From positions 1 to 64,000 of the forward strand of contig NZ_JAFMSS010000003.1 in NCBI RefSeq assembly GCF_017916295.1: a DNA stretch of 64,000 bases, read 5' to 3'. Under the pieces are notes generated by a model that saw only the letters and a program-made list of their open reading frames with translations, ran no database searches and had not been told where the DNA came from. The DNA comes from Rubellimicrobium arenae. GTDB taxonomy: Bacteria; Pseudomonadota; Alphaproteobacteria; Rhodobacterales; Rhodobacteraceae. The position numbers and the translations under genes were made by a program. Shown here one piece after another: positions 1 through 8,506 of the stretch (the stretch's first letter is position 1; the number at the start of each line of letters is the position of its first letter).

Positions 1-528
1 CCCGATATGCAAACGTCCAGTCCGTCGTTGCCAACCAACCCGGAACCGCCCGCATATCCCTTCAATGCGTCATCCATGTCAAACAGCCAGACCCCCGACG
101 CCGATACCCAGCCCGCCCGCCCAAACCGGACGCCCAAGCCAGGATCCTGTCAGAAATCCCCCGCGCCCCGTCCAGCTCGCCGCCAGATCACCGCCGCAGT
201 CCCGGCCCGCGCCCTCAGCGCCGCCGGTGACGGGCTATCTACGGATTGCCCCCACCCCGCGCAAGAGTAAAACCACTCCCCACCCCAAAGTTTTTTGCCC
301 CCCATCCCCCACCCCCAGAACACAGAGCCGTGACCGCCACACCGACAACGCCGCCCGCACAGGAGAGGGCCAGGCTAGACGGAGTTTGTCCCCACGCAAC
401 GTCTGGCCCGATAGTTTGTGGGACTCTCCAGCCAGCCCGTCCATGCTCGCGGATGGCTGTCAGTCGGGGACCCGCTCCTCGTCGACCCGTTCCGCAGCAG
501 CGACCTTCGTCAGCACCGGAGCAACCCG
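1..528. other. intergenic stretch upstream of nnrS-like gene, with C-rich tract
   Basis: I see no convincing gene here; the open frames have Pro/Arg/Ser-rich translations typical of non-coding GC-rich DNA. Between about 249 and 316 the plus strand carries seven runs of four or more C, separated by very short spacers and one T6 block. The minus strand therefore has closely spaced G runs. The downstream NnrS-like gene may have its promoter in the 3' part. I could not recognise an FNR/NnrR-type box. Confidence 0.5.
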
Positions 529-1728
529 ATGTCCTCTCGTTTCCCTTACATGGGGCCACCTCTTCTCAGCCACGGCTTCAGGCTCTTCTTCCTCGTCGCA
601 GCCCTGTTCGCAGGGGCGTCGGTCCCCGCCTGGATCATGATCCGAGACGGCCTCATGGAGATCAGGGGTCCTTTCCTGCCCGCCGACTGGCATATCCACG
701 AGATGATCTTCGGCTATGGCGCGGCGGTCCTTGCCGGCTTCCTGTTCACCGCAATTCCCAACTGGACCGGACGGATGCCGATCCGGGGCTGGCCGCTGGC
801 GGCGCTCGCCCTGATCTGGCTGGCTGGCCGGCTCTCGGTCGCGGGGCTGATCCCTCTGCCTCCGGCGGGGATCATGGCGGTCGATGGGACCTTCCTGCTC
901 GCAGTCAGCCTAATGGCGGTGCGCGAGATCGTCTCGGGCCGGAACTGGCGCAACATGCTGGTCATCGGGCCGGTCTTCGTGCTCCTGGCAGCGAATCTGG
1001 TCTTTCACCTTGAGGCCATGTGGAACGGTTCAGCCGACCTGGGCCGGAGGCTCGGCCTCGGAGTCATCGTGTTCCTGATCCTCCTGATCGGAGGACGGAT
1101 CACCCCGAGCTTCACCCGCAACTGGCTTGTGCAACGGGGGGAAAATCGCCTTCCCACTCAGGTGAACCGCTTCGACGGCATCTGCCTGGCCTTGACGGCG
1201 GTTGCCCTACTGTCCTGGGCCGCAGCTCCGGCCAAGGCTGCCGGCACGGCGCTCATCGTGGCGGGGCTTCTCCAGGCCGTGCGACTCGCGCGGTGGCGGG
1301 GCTTTGCGACCTGGCGCTCGCCGCTGCTCCTCATGCTCCATGCCGCCTTCGCGTTCGTTCCATGCGGGTTGGTGGCAACAGGGTTGGCCTGTTGGGATGT
1401 CCTGCCAGCAGCAGCAGGCCTCCACCTCCTGGGCGTGGGCGGGATCGGGGGAATGACCCTCGCCGTGATGATGAGAGCCACGCTCGGCCACACCGGTCGG
1501 GATCTGAACGCCGGACCATGGCTCGTCGCGGCGTTCCTGGGCATCGCACTGGCCGCCGTCCTGCGGTCTGCCCTGCCAGACGCCATGGTCTTCGGGGTCA
1601 CGGGGCTGGAGCTTGCGGCGGCATCCTGGACCCTGGCCTTCGGCCTCTTCATCGTCCGGGCAGGTCCCTGGCTGATCGGACCGCAAGCCGCTTCAAGAAA
1701 GGCCCGCGCCGTCCCGACCCCTCCATGA
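529..1728 (+). CDS. NnrS family heme-copper integral membrane protein
   Basis: This is a polytopic membrane protein of about 399 residues of the NnrS family, whose members bind heme and copper and are linked to nitric-oxide stress and denitrification. The N-terminus has the family pattern PPLLSHGFRLFF followed by an HIHEMIFGYG segment near residues 49-58, with the conserved His pair, and then AVLAGFLFTAIPNWTG. About twelve hydrophobic segments follow, with a further MMRATLGHTGR element near residues 315-325. I chose the ATG at 529 because upstream in-frame sequence is low-complexity and the family begins close to the PPLLSHGFR motif. No nitric-oxide or nitrite reductase genes lie in the window, so its link to denitrification here is by family only. 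Confidence 0.85.
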   Translation: MSSRFPYMGPPLLSHGFRLFFLVAALFAGASVPAWIMIRDGLMEIRGPFLPADWHIHEMIFGYGAAVLAGFLFTAIPNWTGRMPIRGWPLAALALIWLAGRLSVAGLIPLPPAGIMAVDGTFLLAVSLMAVREIVSGRNWRNMLVIGPVFVLLAANLVFHLEAMWNGSADLGRRLGLGVIVFLILLIGGRITPSFTRNWLVQRGENRLPTQVNRFDGICLALTAVALLSWAAAPAKAAGTALIVAGLLQAVRLARWRGFATWRSPLLLMLHAAFAFVPCGLVATGLACWDVLPAAAGLHLLGVGGIGGMTLAVMMRATLGHTGRDLNAGPWLVAAFLGIALAAVLRSALPDAMVFGVTGLELAAASWTLAFGLFIVRAGPWLIGPQAASRKARAVPTPP

Positions 1729-2010
1729 TGAGACCGAGTACTGGTCACGTCGCTGTCTGCCGGGAGGGCTGATGGGTGCCGGGCGCAACACGCCCCGAAT
1801 ACATCTCCCTGGAAGGACAGGTCGCCGGTAGGGCATCATCGCTCCGGATCACTCACGACTGTGGATGCTGAGCTTGATGGAACTTCGGATCGCGCCGCTT
1901 CGGCCCTGGCGACCAGCCCTGCGCGACGTGGCTCCCTCAACTGGTCCGGTCGCCCCGCCATCCGCCACCCGACTCAACTGGCCCGACCGTCATGCCTTGG
2001 TGACGTTCGC
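1729..2010. other. intergenic gap between nnrS-like gene and nucleotidyltransferase gene
   Basis: About 280 bases with no gene or RNA that I recognise. The frame of the downstream gene stays open to a GTG at 1861, but that extension is not conserved-looking. The ATG at 2011 places the nucleotide-binding loop at the normal distance from the N-terminus. Confidence 0.4.
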
Positions 2011-2586
2011 ATGAGAACGGCCGGAGTCCTCCTCGCGGCCGGGGCCTCCCGACGCTTCGGCCAAGCGGACAAGCTCTTGGCCGTTCTGCATGGACGCCAG
2101 CTCATCCGTCAGGCTGCCGATGCGGCAGATGCCGCGCAGCTCGACCTGCGGATCGCCGTGACCTCGTCCGACGAGGTGGCCAAAGCTCTTCCGGAGTTCC
2201 GGATCAGCAGGGTCGCCCCGGACCAGCCGCAGTCCACCAGCCTGGCCACCGGGATCATGGAGGCCATGGATCAGGGCGCCGACCGTGCGGTCGTCCTGCT
2301 GGCCGACATGCCGCTGATCACGGCGGATATGATCGATGGGGTTATCGAACTGGCAGGTGACGGGGTGGCCGCCATCACCGACGGGCGGCGCGTGTGTCCC
2401 CCGGCATGTTTTCCACGGGATCTCTTCCCCGAACTGACGCGCGTCTCGGGCGATCAGGGCGCGCGTGCGTTGCTCTCCGGGTTGGGGCCGCAGCAGCTGC
2501 TCAGGGTTCCGTCCAGCAGCCTGGTAGATATCGACACCCTGGAGGATCTGGACCGGCTCAGCCGCCCCCGCGGAACGCGGGCCTGA
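2011..2586 (+). CDS. MobA/MocA-type nucleotidyltransferase (molybdenum cofactor cytidylyl/guanylyltransferase-like)
   Basis: A 191-residue NTP-transferase of the family that attaches CMP or GMP to molybdopterin. The N-terminal loop reads LLAAGASRRFGQADKLL (residues 6-22), which is the LAAGxSxRxG...K signature. VVLLADMPLI near residue 95 carries the metal-binding Asp. The size matches MocA (MCD synthesis) proteins. A molybdenum hydroxylase of the xanthine-dehydrogenase superfamily is encoded 13 kb downstream (15996-19525), so this protein plausibly prepares its cofactor; that link is inference. It is the plus-strand neighbour of a cluster-less oxygenase gene that ends 4 bases away on the other strand (convergent). 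Confidence 0.8.
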   Translation: MRTAGVLLAAGASRRFGQADKLLAVLHGRQLIRQAADAADAAQLDLRIAVTSSDEVAKALPEFRISRVAPDQPQSTSLATGIMEAMDQGADRAVVLLADMPLITADMIDGVIELAGDGVAAITDGRRVCPPACFPRDLFPELTRVSGDQGARALLSGLGPQQLLRVPSSSLVDIDTLEDLDRLSRPRGTRA

Positions 2587-2589
2587 CCG

Positions 2590-3426
2590 TCAGGCCGCGC
2601 CCAGAGTCGTTCCGTACACCAGCCCCTTTTCCTTGAGCCAGCGGCGATAGGCGACCGATGATGCGTCGGCCCGCGTCGGTATCTCGGCGCGTGGCTCGAG
2701 GGGGAGGAGAACCGGCCTCTGATTCTCGAGGATGATGCGGTCCTGAAGGAAGATGACCTGCTGGAAGCCGATCAGGTCGGCGCTCCGGGCCTCGTCGTCG
2801 ATCAGGAACATCACCGGATGGGCCCGACAGCGACCCGGATCGAGCGGCTGGACGAACAGGCAGATCACGTCCCAACGGTCGGCAGCCATGGGACAGGTCT
2901 TGTAAAGGAGGACGGTGAACGGCGTCGTGATGCGGTAGATGTAATCCGTCTTGATCGCGCCCTCCGCCGACAGCGCCGCCCGCGGCTGGACAAAGGTGCA
3001 GTTCGTGGCCCAAACCTCGTCGACATCCCGGCGGATCTCGCAGTCGTAGTGTTCCACCTCGGTGTGCGGCTCGGAGCCGAGGATGTCGGTATGGACGAAG
3101 GGGAAATGCGCCATGTCGAGAAAGTTCTCGACGATGCGCAGCCCGGAAGCCTTCACCGCGATCGCCCCGCAGGGCACGTACCGGCGGTCGGGCTCTTCAG
3201 CCTCGGGGATCGAGGGCACGTCGCTGGGCGGCTCCCCGAGCGACGTCCACAGATAGCCGTACCTTTGTCGCGTCGGCAGGTCACGACCTTTGGCCGTCAC
3301 CACGATGCGTTCGTCGCGATGGACCGAGAGGTCCGTTCCAAGCAGCCGGTTCCGGCTCTCCCCTTGGGGGATGTCGGCCAGGTTCTCGATGCAGTACCAC
3401 TGATCCAGTGCGGCTTTTTCGGCCAT
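2590..3426 (-). CDS. Rieske-type oxygenase catalytic subunit lacking the Rieske cluster (NdmC-like), copy 1
   Basis: A 278-residue protein related to the catalytic (VanA_C/LigX-type) half of Rieske non-heme iron oxygenases. The mononuclear iron site is intact: ENFLDMAHFPFVH at residues 100-112 supplies bridging Asp104 and His107/His112. A distal carboxylate is probably in the QDRIILEN segment. The N-terminal 60 residues start like a normal oxygenase (ALDQWY..., RLLGTDLSVHRD) and end like one (QRYGYLWTSLGEP). Everything between, including the C-x-H and C-x2-H cluster ligands, is missing. It must therefore receive electrons from another Rieske protein, the obvious candidate being the stand-alone one at 8782-9444. 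It is the last gene of the transporter operon (4440 to 8197). A paralogue lies at 15142-15996. The closest described architecture is NdmC, the N7-demethylase of methylxanthines. The substrate here is unknown. Confidence 0.85.
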   Translation of the reverse strand: MAEKAALDQWYCIENLADIPQGESRNRLLGTDLSVHRDERIVVTAKGRDLPTRQRYGYLWTSLGEPPSDVPSIPEAEEPDRRYVPCGAIAVKASGLRIVENFLDMAHFPFVHTDILGSEPHTEVEHYDCEIRRDVDEVWATNCTFVQPRAALSAEGAIKTDYIYRITTPFTVLLYKTCPMAADRWDVICLFVQPLDPGRCRAHPVMFLIDDEARSADLIGFQQVIFLQDRIILENQRPVLLPLEPRAEIPTRADASSVAYRRWLKEKGLVYGTTLGAA

Positions 3427-3504
3427 GATCGTTCCTCAGGTCAGTCCCGGGCGCCGGGCATGTGTCGCAGGTCCCTGCCCCGTGTCAAACGGCCCGGCCA
3501 CGCG

Positions 3505-4440
3505 TCAGCGAAGGTCACGGAAGAAGGGGAGGCTCAGCCCGGCCGGGGCCGCCATGATGCGGCGCATGCGCTGGAACGCCAGGACCGGCACGATGATCAG
3601 GGCGATCGTCCCCAGATAGGGCAGCATCGACAGGATCGAGGCTGCAACGGGCCAGTTCCGCGCCTGCCCGACGAAGCCCAGCGCCGTCACGAAGCCGAAC
3701 ATCAGCGCCGCCGCCACGGCGCTGAGCGGCCGGAAGCCTGCAAAGATGACCAGGGCCACCGCGATCCAGCCCCGTCCCGCCACCACGCCCTCCGACCAGG
3801 ACGGCACGAAGGCGAGCGTGAGATAGGCTCCCGCGCCGGCCGCCATGGCCGAGCCGATGGCCGTGTACCAGAACCGGAAGGCCATGACGGGGATCCCGGC
3901 GGCGTCTGCGGCGGCCGGATTCTCCCCCACCGCGCGCATGTTCAGCCCATGGCGGGTCCGGAACATGAGCCAGTGCAGAAACAGCGGCAGGACGATGTAG
4001 ATCACATAAACAAGGACGTTGTGGCTGAACAGGGCACGCCCGACGAACGGCAGATCGCTCAGGCCGGGGATCGATACGGGCCCGAAGGTCGCCGGCGCGG
4101 GCATGCCTGAATAAGCCTTGCCGACCGTGGCCGCGAGCCCTGTCCCGATCAGCGTGAGCGCGAGCCCGCAGAGCACCTGGTTCGCCCGCACCACCACGGT
4201 GGCGAGCGCGAAGACCATGCCGAACAGGAAGCCGACCAGCAGGGCGGCCAGAAGGCCCAGCACCGGGCTGAGGGTGGCCAGCACGGTCGCGATCCCGGTC
4301 ACGGCCCCCAGCGCGATGAGACCTTCGACCCCGAGGTTCACGACGCCGACCCGCTCGGCCAGCACCTCGCCCAGCGCGGCCAGCGCAAGGACGCCGCCCG
4401 CCAGGAACGCCGTCTGGATCAGTCCCGCCAAGACATCCAT
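3505..4440 (-). CDS. BMP-family (nucleoside/nucleobase) ABC transporter permease, second subunit
   Basis: A 311-residue inner-membrane permease of the BPD_transp_2 family, of the type found with BMP-family binding proteins (PnrE/NupQ-like). It has eight to nine hydrophobic helices and the conserved LAERVGVVNLGVEGLIALGAVTG stretch near residues 25-47, plus the cytoplasmic coupling segment RAVGENPAAADAAGIPV near residue 175. It starts 3 bases downstream of the stop of the first permease gene, so the two are translated together. With its partner it forms the channel of the importer encoded at 3505-8197, which I infer carries the substrate of the adjacent catabolic island. Confidence 0.9.
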   Translation of the reverse strand: MDVLAGLIQTAFLAGGVLALAALGEVLAERVGVVNLGVEGLIALGAVTGIATVLATLSPVLGLLAALLVGFLFGMVFALATVVVRANQVLCGLALTLIGTGLAATVGKAYSGMPAPATFGPVSIPGLSDLPFVGRALFSHNVLVYVIYIVLPLFLHWLMFRTRHGLNMRAVGENPAAADAAGIPVMAFRFWYTAIGSAMAAGAGAYLTLAFVPSWSEGVVAGRGWIAVALVIFAGFRPLSAVAAALMFGFVTALGFVGQARNWPVAASILSMLPYLGTIALIIVPVLAFQRMRRIMAAPAGLSLPFFRDLR

Positions 4441-4443
4441 CGC

Positions 4444-5499
4444 TCAAGCCCTTTGTGCCGTGGTGCGGATCACGCGGTAATGCGCCAGCTCGTCCCCGAT
4501 CGCGGAGAAGAGCAGGATCAGTCCGGTGACCGCCAGCACCGTGTTCGTCGTCAGTCCCTGGGTCTGGAGGATGATGCCCCCGTTCAGGATCACGGCCATC
4601 AGCAGGGCCGAGGCGAGAACCCCGAGAGGGGCGGCCCGCGCCAGAACCGCCACCATGATCCCCAGATACCCGTAGTTGTTGGAAATGCCGCCCTGCAGGC
4701 GTCCCACCGTTCCGGCAACCTCCATGACGCCGCCCAGGCCGGCGATGGCTCCGGACATCAGCATCACCGTGATCAGATGCCGCCTGACGGGGATCCCCGC
4801 ATAACGCGCAGCACCCGGGTTCGAGCCGGAGATCCGGATCTCGTAGCCCCACCGGGTCAACGCGAACAGGATCGCCAGCGCCATCGCCATAGCCACGGCC
4901 ACGGGGAAGCCCCAGTGGACGATCCCCCAGAACTCGGGGATGGCCACGGGCAGGCGGGCCGTGGTGGCGAGGGCGTGGCCCGAGGGGTCCAGCCAGGGCC
5001 CCGTCGCCACATAATACACCAGCAGGAGCGCCACGAAGTTGAGAAGCAGGGTCGTGATCAGCTCGCTCACATCGGCGTAGGCGCGGGCCAGGGTGGGCAC
5101 GAGGATCCAGGCCGCGCCGCCCAGGGCGCCGCCAAAGACCATCAGAGGCAGGACCATCCAGACGGGTCCCGGCACGAACAGCGCAACCCCGGCCGCACAG
5201 AACGCGCCGATGTTGAACTGACCCTCGGCCCCGATGTTCCAGGCGCCGATCCGGAGGCCGACGGCGACGGCCAGGCCGGTGTAGATCAGTGGCGTGAGCA
5301 GAAGGCCCAGATCCTCGATCCCGAAGCGGGAGCCGAAGCTGGACGACACGACCTCAGCCCCGAGATCGAACGGGTGGAACCCGGCGGCCGCGGTGACGAG
5401 GCCCGCCACCAGCAGGGCAAGGATCACCGAAACGGCCCGCGCGAGAAATGCAAGGCGCGGCTTGGCCGAGGGAAGTCGCTGAAGACGCCAGCCCATCAT
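4444..5499 (-). CDS. BMP-family ABC transporter permease, first subunit
   Basis: A 351-residue permease (PnrD/NupP-like) with a hydrophilic N-terminus followed by about nine helices. Conserved elements are LRIGAWNIGAEGQFNIGA near residues 75-92 and the coupling segment RISGSNPGAARYAGIPV near residue 230. The frame stays open far upstream inside the ATPase gene. The ATG at 5499 overlaps the ATPase stop as ATGA and gives the normal family N-terminus, so I chose it. It pairs with the permease at 3505-4440. Confidence 0.9.
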   Translation of the reverse strand: MMGWRLQRLPSAKPRLAFLARAVSVILALLVAGLVTAAAGFHPFDLGAEVVSSSFGSRFGIEDLGLLLTPLIYTGLAVAVGLRIGAWNIGAEGQFNIGAFCAAGVALFVPGPVWMVLPLMVFGGALGGAAWILVPTLARAYADVSELITTLLLNFVALLLVYYVATGPWLDPSGHALATTARLPVAIPEFWGIVHWGFPVAVAMAMALAILFALTRWGYEIRISGSNPGAARYAGIPVRRHLITVMLMSGAIAGLGGVMEVAGTVGRLQGGISNNYGYLGIMVAVLARAAPLGVLASALLMAVILNGGIILQTQGLTTNTVLAVTGLILLFSAIGDELAHYRVIRTTAQRA

Positions 5500-7076
5500 G
5501 CCGCCCTGTCGCGGCGCTGTCCGCCCATCATCAGCCCGATGTCGTCGAGATCGGCCGCGGCGGCTGGCACGATGCCCATGATCCGCCCGTGAAACATCAC
5601 AGCGATGCGGTCCGACAGGTTCAGCAACTCTTCCAGCTCCTCGGAAACCAGCACCACCGCCACGCCCTGGTCGCGAAGTTCGGTGAGGTAGCGCATCATC
5701 ATGTTGATCGCCCCGACATCGAGGCCGCGGCTCGGATAGGCGGCAACGATGGCCCGTCGGGCGATCCGCATCTCGCGGCGGGCGACCAGGCGCTGCTGGT
5801 TCCCCCCCGACAGGTTGCGGACCGGCATGGCAAAGTCCGGCACGACCACCTCGGCCGCGCCAGCGATGCGCCGGGCAAGATCGAGCGCGGCGCGCGGGCT
5901 GTACCATGGCCCCCGCGACACCGGGCGGTCCCGATACTCCCGCAGGACCGCGTTCTCGGTGATCGACAGCCCCGCGGCGACGCCGCTGGCCAGCCGGTCC
6001 TCGGGGATATGTCCCACGCCCATCGTGGCCACGGCCCCGGGACCGGCCCGCGAGATGTCCGCTCCGTCCAGCAGAACGCGGCCGGAGGTCGGCGCGGCGA
6101 GCCCGGTCATGATCTGGCAAAGCTCCCGCTGACCGTTCCCGGCCACCCCGGCGACCCCCAGCACCTCGCCGGCCCGGACCTCCAGGCTGATGTCCTGGAG
6201 GACGCCCTTCAGAGCGACGGCTTCGAGCCGGAGCACGGGCGCACCCGGCCCCGCGATCCCCGGCGCGCGCGTCCGCATATCGGTGAGGACGATCTCGCGC
6301 CCGACCATCATCTGCGCGAGCGAACGCTCGGTGCAGTCGGACGCCCATCGCGTGGCCACGTTCCGCCCGGCGCGCAGCACGGTGACCCGATGGGCGATCT
6401 CCAGCACCTCATCGAGCTTGTGGCTGATGAAGATCACGGCATTGCCTTGGGCGACAAAGGCCCGCAGCGCGGCGAACAGGTCTTGCGCCTCGCCGGGGGT
6501 CAGCACCGCCGTCGGCTCGTCGAGGATCAGCACCTTCGCATCCCGGGACAGCACCCGAAGGATCTCGACCCGCTGCTGCTCGCCCGTCGAAAGGTCTGCG
6601 ACCGTCGCCTCGGGCCGGACGGCCAGGTTCAGCCGCGCCGCGAGTTCGGCCGTCCGCGCCTCGAGCATCGCCGCTCCGACCCGGGCCGGGGTCCGATCCC
6701 AGCCCAGGTGGACGTTCTCGGCCACGGTGAAGGCCTGCACGAGCTTGAAATGCTGGTGCACCATTCCGATCCCGGCGCGGATCGCATCCTGGGGGGAGGA
6801 AAAGGTCCGCGGATAGCCGGCGACGACGATCTCGCCCGAGTCGGGCTGGTAGATGCCCGTCAAGACGTTCATCAGAGTCGACTTGCCTGCGCCGTTCTCC
6901 CCCAGGAGGGCGTGGATCTCGCCGGGGAACACCTCGAGGTGGACGTCGGCGTTGGCGATGACGCCGGGGAACACCTTTCCGACGCCCCGAAGGGCAACCA
7001 GCGGCGGCGTGCCCGGATCGAGCCCGAGCCGGTGCCGGACATCCACCTCGTCGAGCATCGCGCCGCCCCCGTCCAT
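5496..7076 (-). CDS. BMP-family ABC transporter ATP-binding protein (two nucleotide-binding domains)
   Basis: A 526-residue double ABC ATPase powering nucleoside-type uptake. The first domain has Walker A GENGAGKST, the signature LSTGEQQRVEI and Walker B VLILDEPTAVLTP. The second has the degenerate Walker A (GVAGNGQRE) and altered Walker B (IVAAYPSRGLDVGA) that are usual for this family; its signature is LSGGNQQRLV. The frame is open upstream inside the binding-protein gene, but the ATG at 7076 makes a 4-base ATGA overlap with that gene's stop, so it is the preferred start. A second ATG at 7058 is possible. Confidence 0.92.
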   Translation of the reverse strand: MDGGGAMLDEVDVRHRLGLDPGTPPLVALRGVGKVFPGVIANADVHLEVFPGEIHALLGENGAGKSTLMNVLTGIYQPDSGEIVVAGYPRTFSSPQDAIRAGIGMVHQHFKLVQAFTVAENVHLGWDRTPARVGAAMLEARTAELAARLNLAVRPEATVADLSTGEQQRVEILRVLSRDAKVLILDEPTAVLTPGEAQDLFAALRAFVAQGNAVIFISHKLDEVLEIAHRVTVLRAGRNVATRWASDCTERSLAQMMVGREIVLTDMRTRAPGIAGPGAPVLRLEAVALKGVLQDISLEVRAGEVLGVAGVAGNGQRELCQIMTGLAAPTSGRVLLDGADISRAGPGAVATMGVGHIPEDRLASGVAAGLSITENAVLREYRDRPVSRGPWYSPRAALDLARRIAGAAEVVVPDFAMPVRNLSGGNQQRLVARREMRIARRAIVAAYPSRGLDVGAINMMMRYLTELRDQGVAVVLVSEELEELLNLSDRIAVMFHGRIMGIVPAAAADLDDIGLMMGGQRRDRAA

Positions 7077-8197
7077 CAGGAGTCGAGTCCCGACACGCCC
7101 TCGATCGACCAATCCCAGTTGTACAGCTCCGTCTCGGTCATGGTCTGCCCGGCCGCGATCCGGATGTTGCCCTTGGAGTCCTTGATCTCGCCGGTGAAGG
7201 GGCTCCATCCCGATAGGATCTTGTCCCGCGCGGCATCGGCCTGCGCGGCGACCTCGGCCGGAACGGACTGGCCCCAGGCGTCGCGATCCACGCCCTGCCC
7301 CATCGGCAGGATGTCCTGCGACGGCGTCCACTCGCCAGCCAGACGGCGGCGCACCTGCTCCACGTAGTAGGCGCCGAAGTCGACGACGATCGAGCTGACA
7401 TAGGCGTTGGGCCCGTAACGGCGGATGTCGGTATTCCACATCACCGCCTTGGCGCCGCGCTGCTCGGCCACCTGGAGATAGGCGGCCTCGTCCATGATCC
7501 CGAACAGGAGGTCGCAGCCGTTGTCGATCAGGGCGGTGCCGGCCTGCGCGGCCGCCTGCGGGTCGAACCAGCTGTTGATGACGATGGTCTGGACGGTGGC
7601 GCTCGGGTTCACCGACCGCGCACCCATCAGGAAGGCGTTGGTGCCGGAATAGACGGACGGCACCGGGAAGGAGGCCACGTAGCCCAGCTTGCCTGTCTTG
7701 GACAGCAGCCCGGCGGCCACGCCGGTCACGTAGGACGGGTACCAGTGCTGCACGTAATAGGTGCCCAGGTTGTCCATCGGCGACCGGCCATCGCATTCGA
7801 AGAAGGCCACCTCGGGGGCACGGGCGGCGACGTCGTACAGGAAATCGCCGTAGTTCGAGTTGGCGAACACCATATGCGCGCCCTCGGAGACGAACTGCCG
7901 GTAGATGCGGCTCGCATCGGCGGAGTAGGGAACGCTCTCGACATAGATCGTCTTGAGTTTTGGATAGGCGTTCTGGACCGCCTGACGGCCCTGGTCGTGC
8001 GCCCAGGTCCAGCCTTCGTCGGCCGTGGGACCGACATAGCCCCAGGCGATCACCGCCTCCTCCTCGGCCACGGCCGGCAGCGGCCCGGCGGCACGCGCGG
8101 GCTGGATCAGGCCCGTCCGGGGCAGCATCAGGCCGAGCCCCGCCGCCGCGCCCATGTTGAGGAAGCCACGCCGCGAGAGCGGTCTGATCAACGTCAT
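7076..8197 (-). CDS. BMP-family ABC transporter substrate-binding protein, Tat-type signal
   Basis: A 373-residue periplasmic binding protein of the basic membrane lipoprotein/purine-nucleoside receptor (PnrA-like) family. The first 37 residues contain SRRGFLNMG followed by a hydrophobic stretch and an ARAAG cleavage region, which reads as a twin-arginine signal rather than a lipoprotein box. The mature part begins with VIAWGYVGPTADEGWTWAHDQG, typical of the family ligand site, and continues with FANSNYGDF and FGIMDEAAYLQVAEQ. It is the first gene of a five-gene minus-strand operon (binding protein, ATPase, two permeases, oxygenase subunit) and is divergent from the Rieske gene block. Known relatives import nucleosides, purine bases or related heterocycles; the actual ligand cannot be read from sequence. 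Confidence 0.92.
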   Translation of the reverse strand: MTLIRPLSRRGFLNMGAAAGLGLMLPRTGLIQPARAAGPLPAVAEEEAVIAWGYVGPTADEGWTWAHDQGRQAVQNAYPKLKTIYVESVPYSADASRIYRQFVSEGAHMVFANSNYGDFLYDVAARAPEVAFFECDGRSPMDNLGTYYVQHWYPSYVTGVAAGLLSKTGKLGYVASFPVPSVYSGTNAFLMGARSVNPSATVQTIVINSWFDPQAAAQAGTALIDNGCDLLFGIMDEAAYLQVAEQRGAKAVMWNTDIRRYGPNAYVSSIVVDFGAYYVEQVRRRLAGEWTPSQDILPMGQGVDRDAWGQSVPAEVAAQADAARDKILSGWSPFTGEIKDSKGNIRIAAGQTMTETELYNWDWSIEGVSGLDS

Positions 8198-8506
8198 CGG
8201 TCCTTACCTCACTGTCATTCGGGCCTCTGTCCCCGGCCCCTGCGTCCCATGGCCGACCCGGTTCAACGACCTGGAACCAGCCGATGGGGATCAGCTTCCA
8301 GAGCCGTCACGTTCTGCCTAGTCGTATTCTTTCGACCCTTCCGTTGCGTTCAACGCAACACTTGACGGCCTTGGGAAAGCCCGCCCTTAGTTGGCCAGCA
8401 ACAGCCGAACGCGGCCCGTCCCGAAAACCAGTTTGCTGAATTTACTGGCATTCTGAGAACTTCGGCACGGACGGTCGGGGCGCTGCGGACGTGGACAGGA
8501 TGGTCG
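8198..8506. promoter_or_regulatory. divergent promoter region between importer operon and Rieske/GST block
   Basis: About 310 bases separate the two divergent start codons and hold no gene. At 8362-8390 the plus strand has TTGACG, a 17-base spacer and CCTTAG, a possible weak sigma-70 promoter for the Rieske block. On the minus strand TTGAAC, which lies inside the palindrome at 8344-8358, is followed after 18 bases by GAATAC, a possible promoter for the importer. The palindrome is thus placed to control both directions. Confidence 0.45.
8344..8358. promoter_or_regulatory. 15-bp palindrome, candidate LysR-type operator (site 1)
   Basis: TTGCGTTCAACGCAA is a perfect inverted repeat around one central base and contains the T-N11-A core typical of LysR-type operators. 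It lies just upstream of the candidate -35 box of the plus-strand block. A 13/15 match occurs at 11035-11049, immediately downstream of the LysR gene. Confidence 0.6.

Noticed and set aside
1..640. Several open frames of 60-190 codons near the left edge.
   Set aside because: Translations are Pro/Arg/Ser-rich, overlap each other on both strands and lack ribosome binding sites; typical GC-rich shadows.
5500..6348. Long upstream extension of the first permease frame.
   Set aside because: It overlaps the ATPase gene completely, with Arg/Gly-rich translation; the ATGA at 5499 is the real junction.
7077..7796. Long N-terminal extension of the BMP ATPase frame.
   Set aside because: The extra sequence is the reverse-frame shadow of the binding-protein gene; the ATGA overlap at 7076 gives the proper start.
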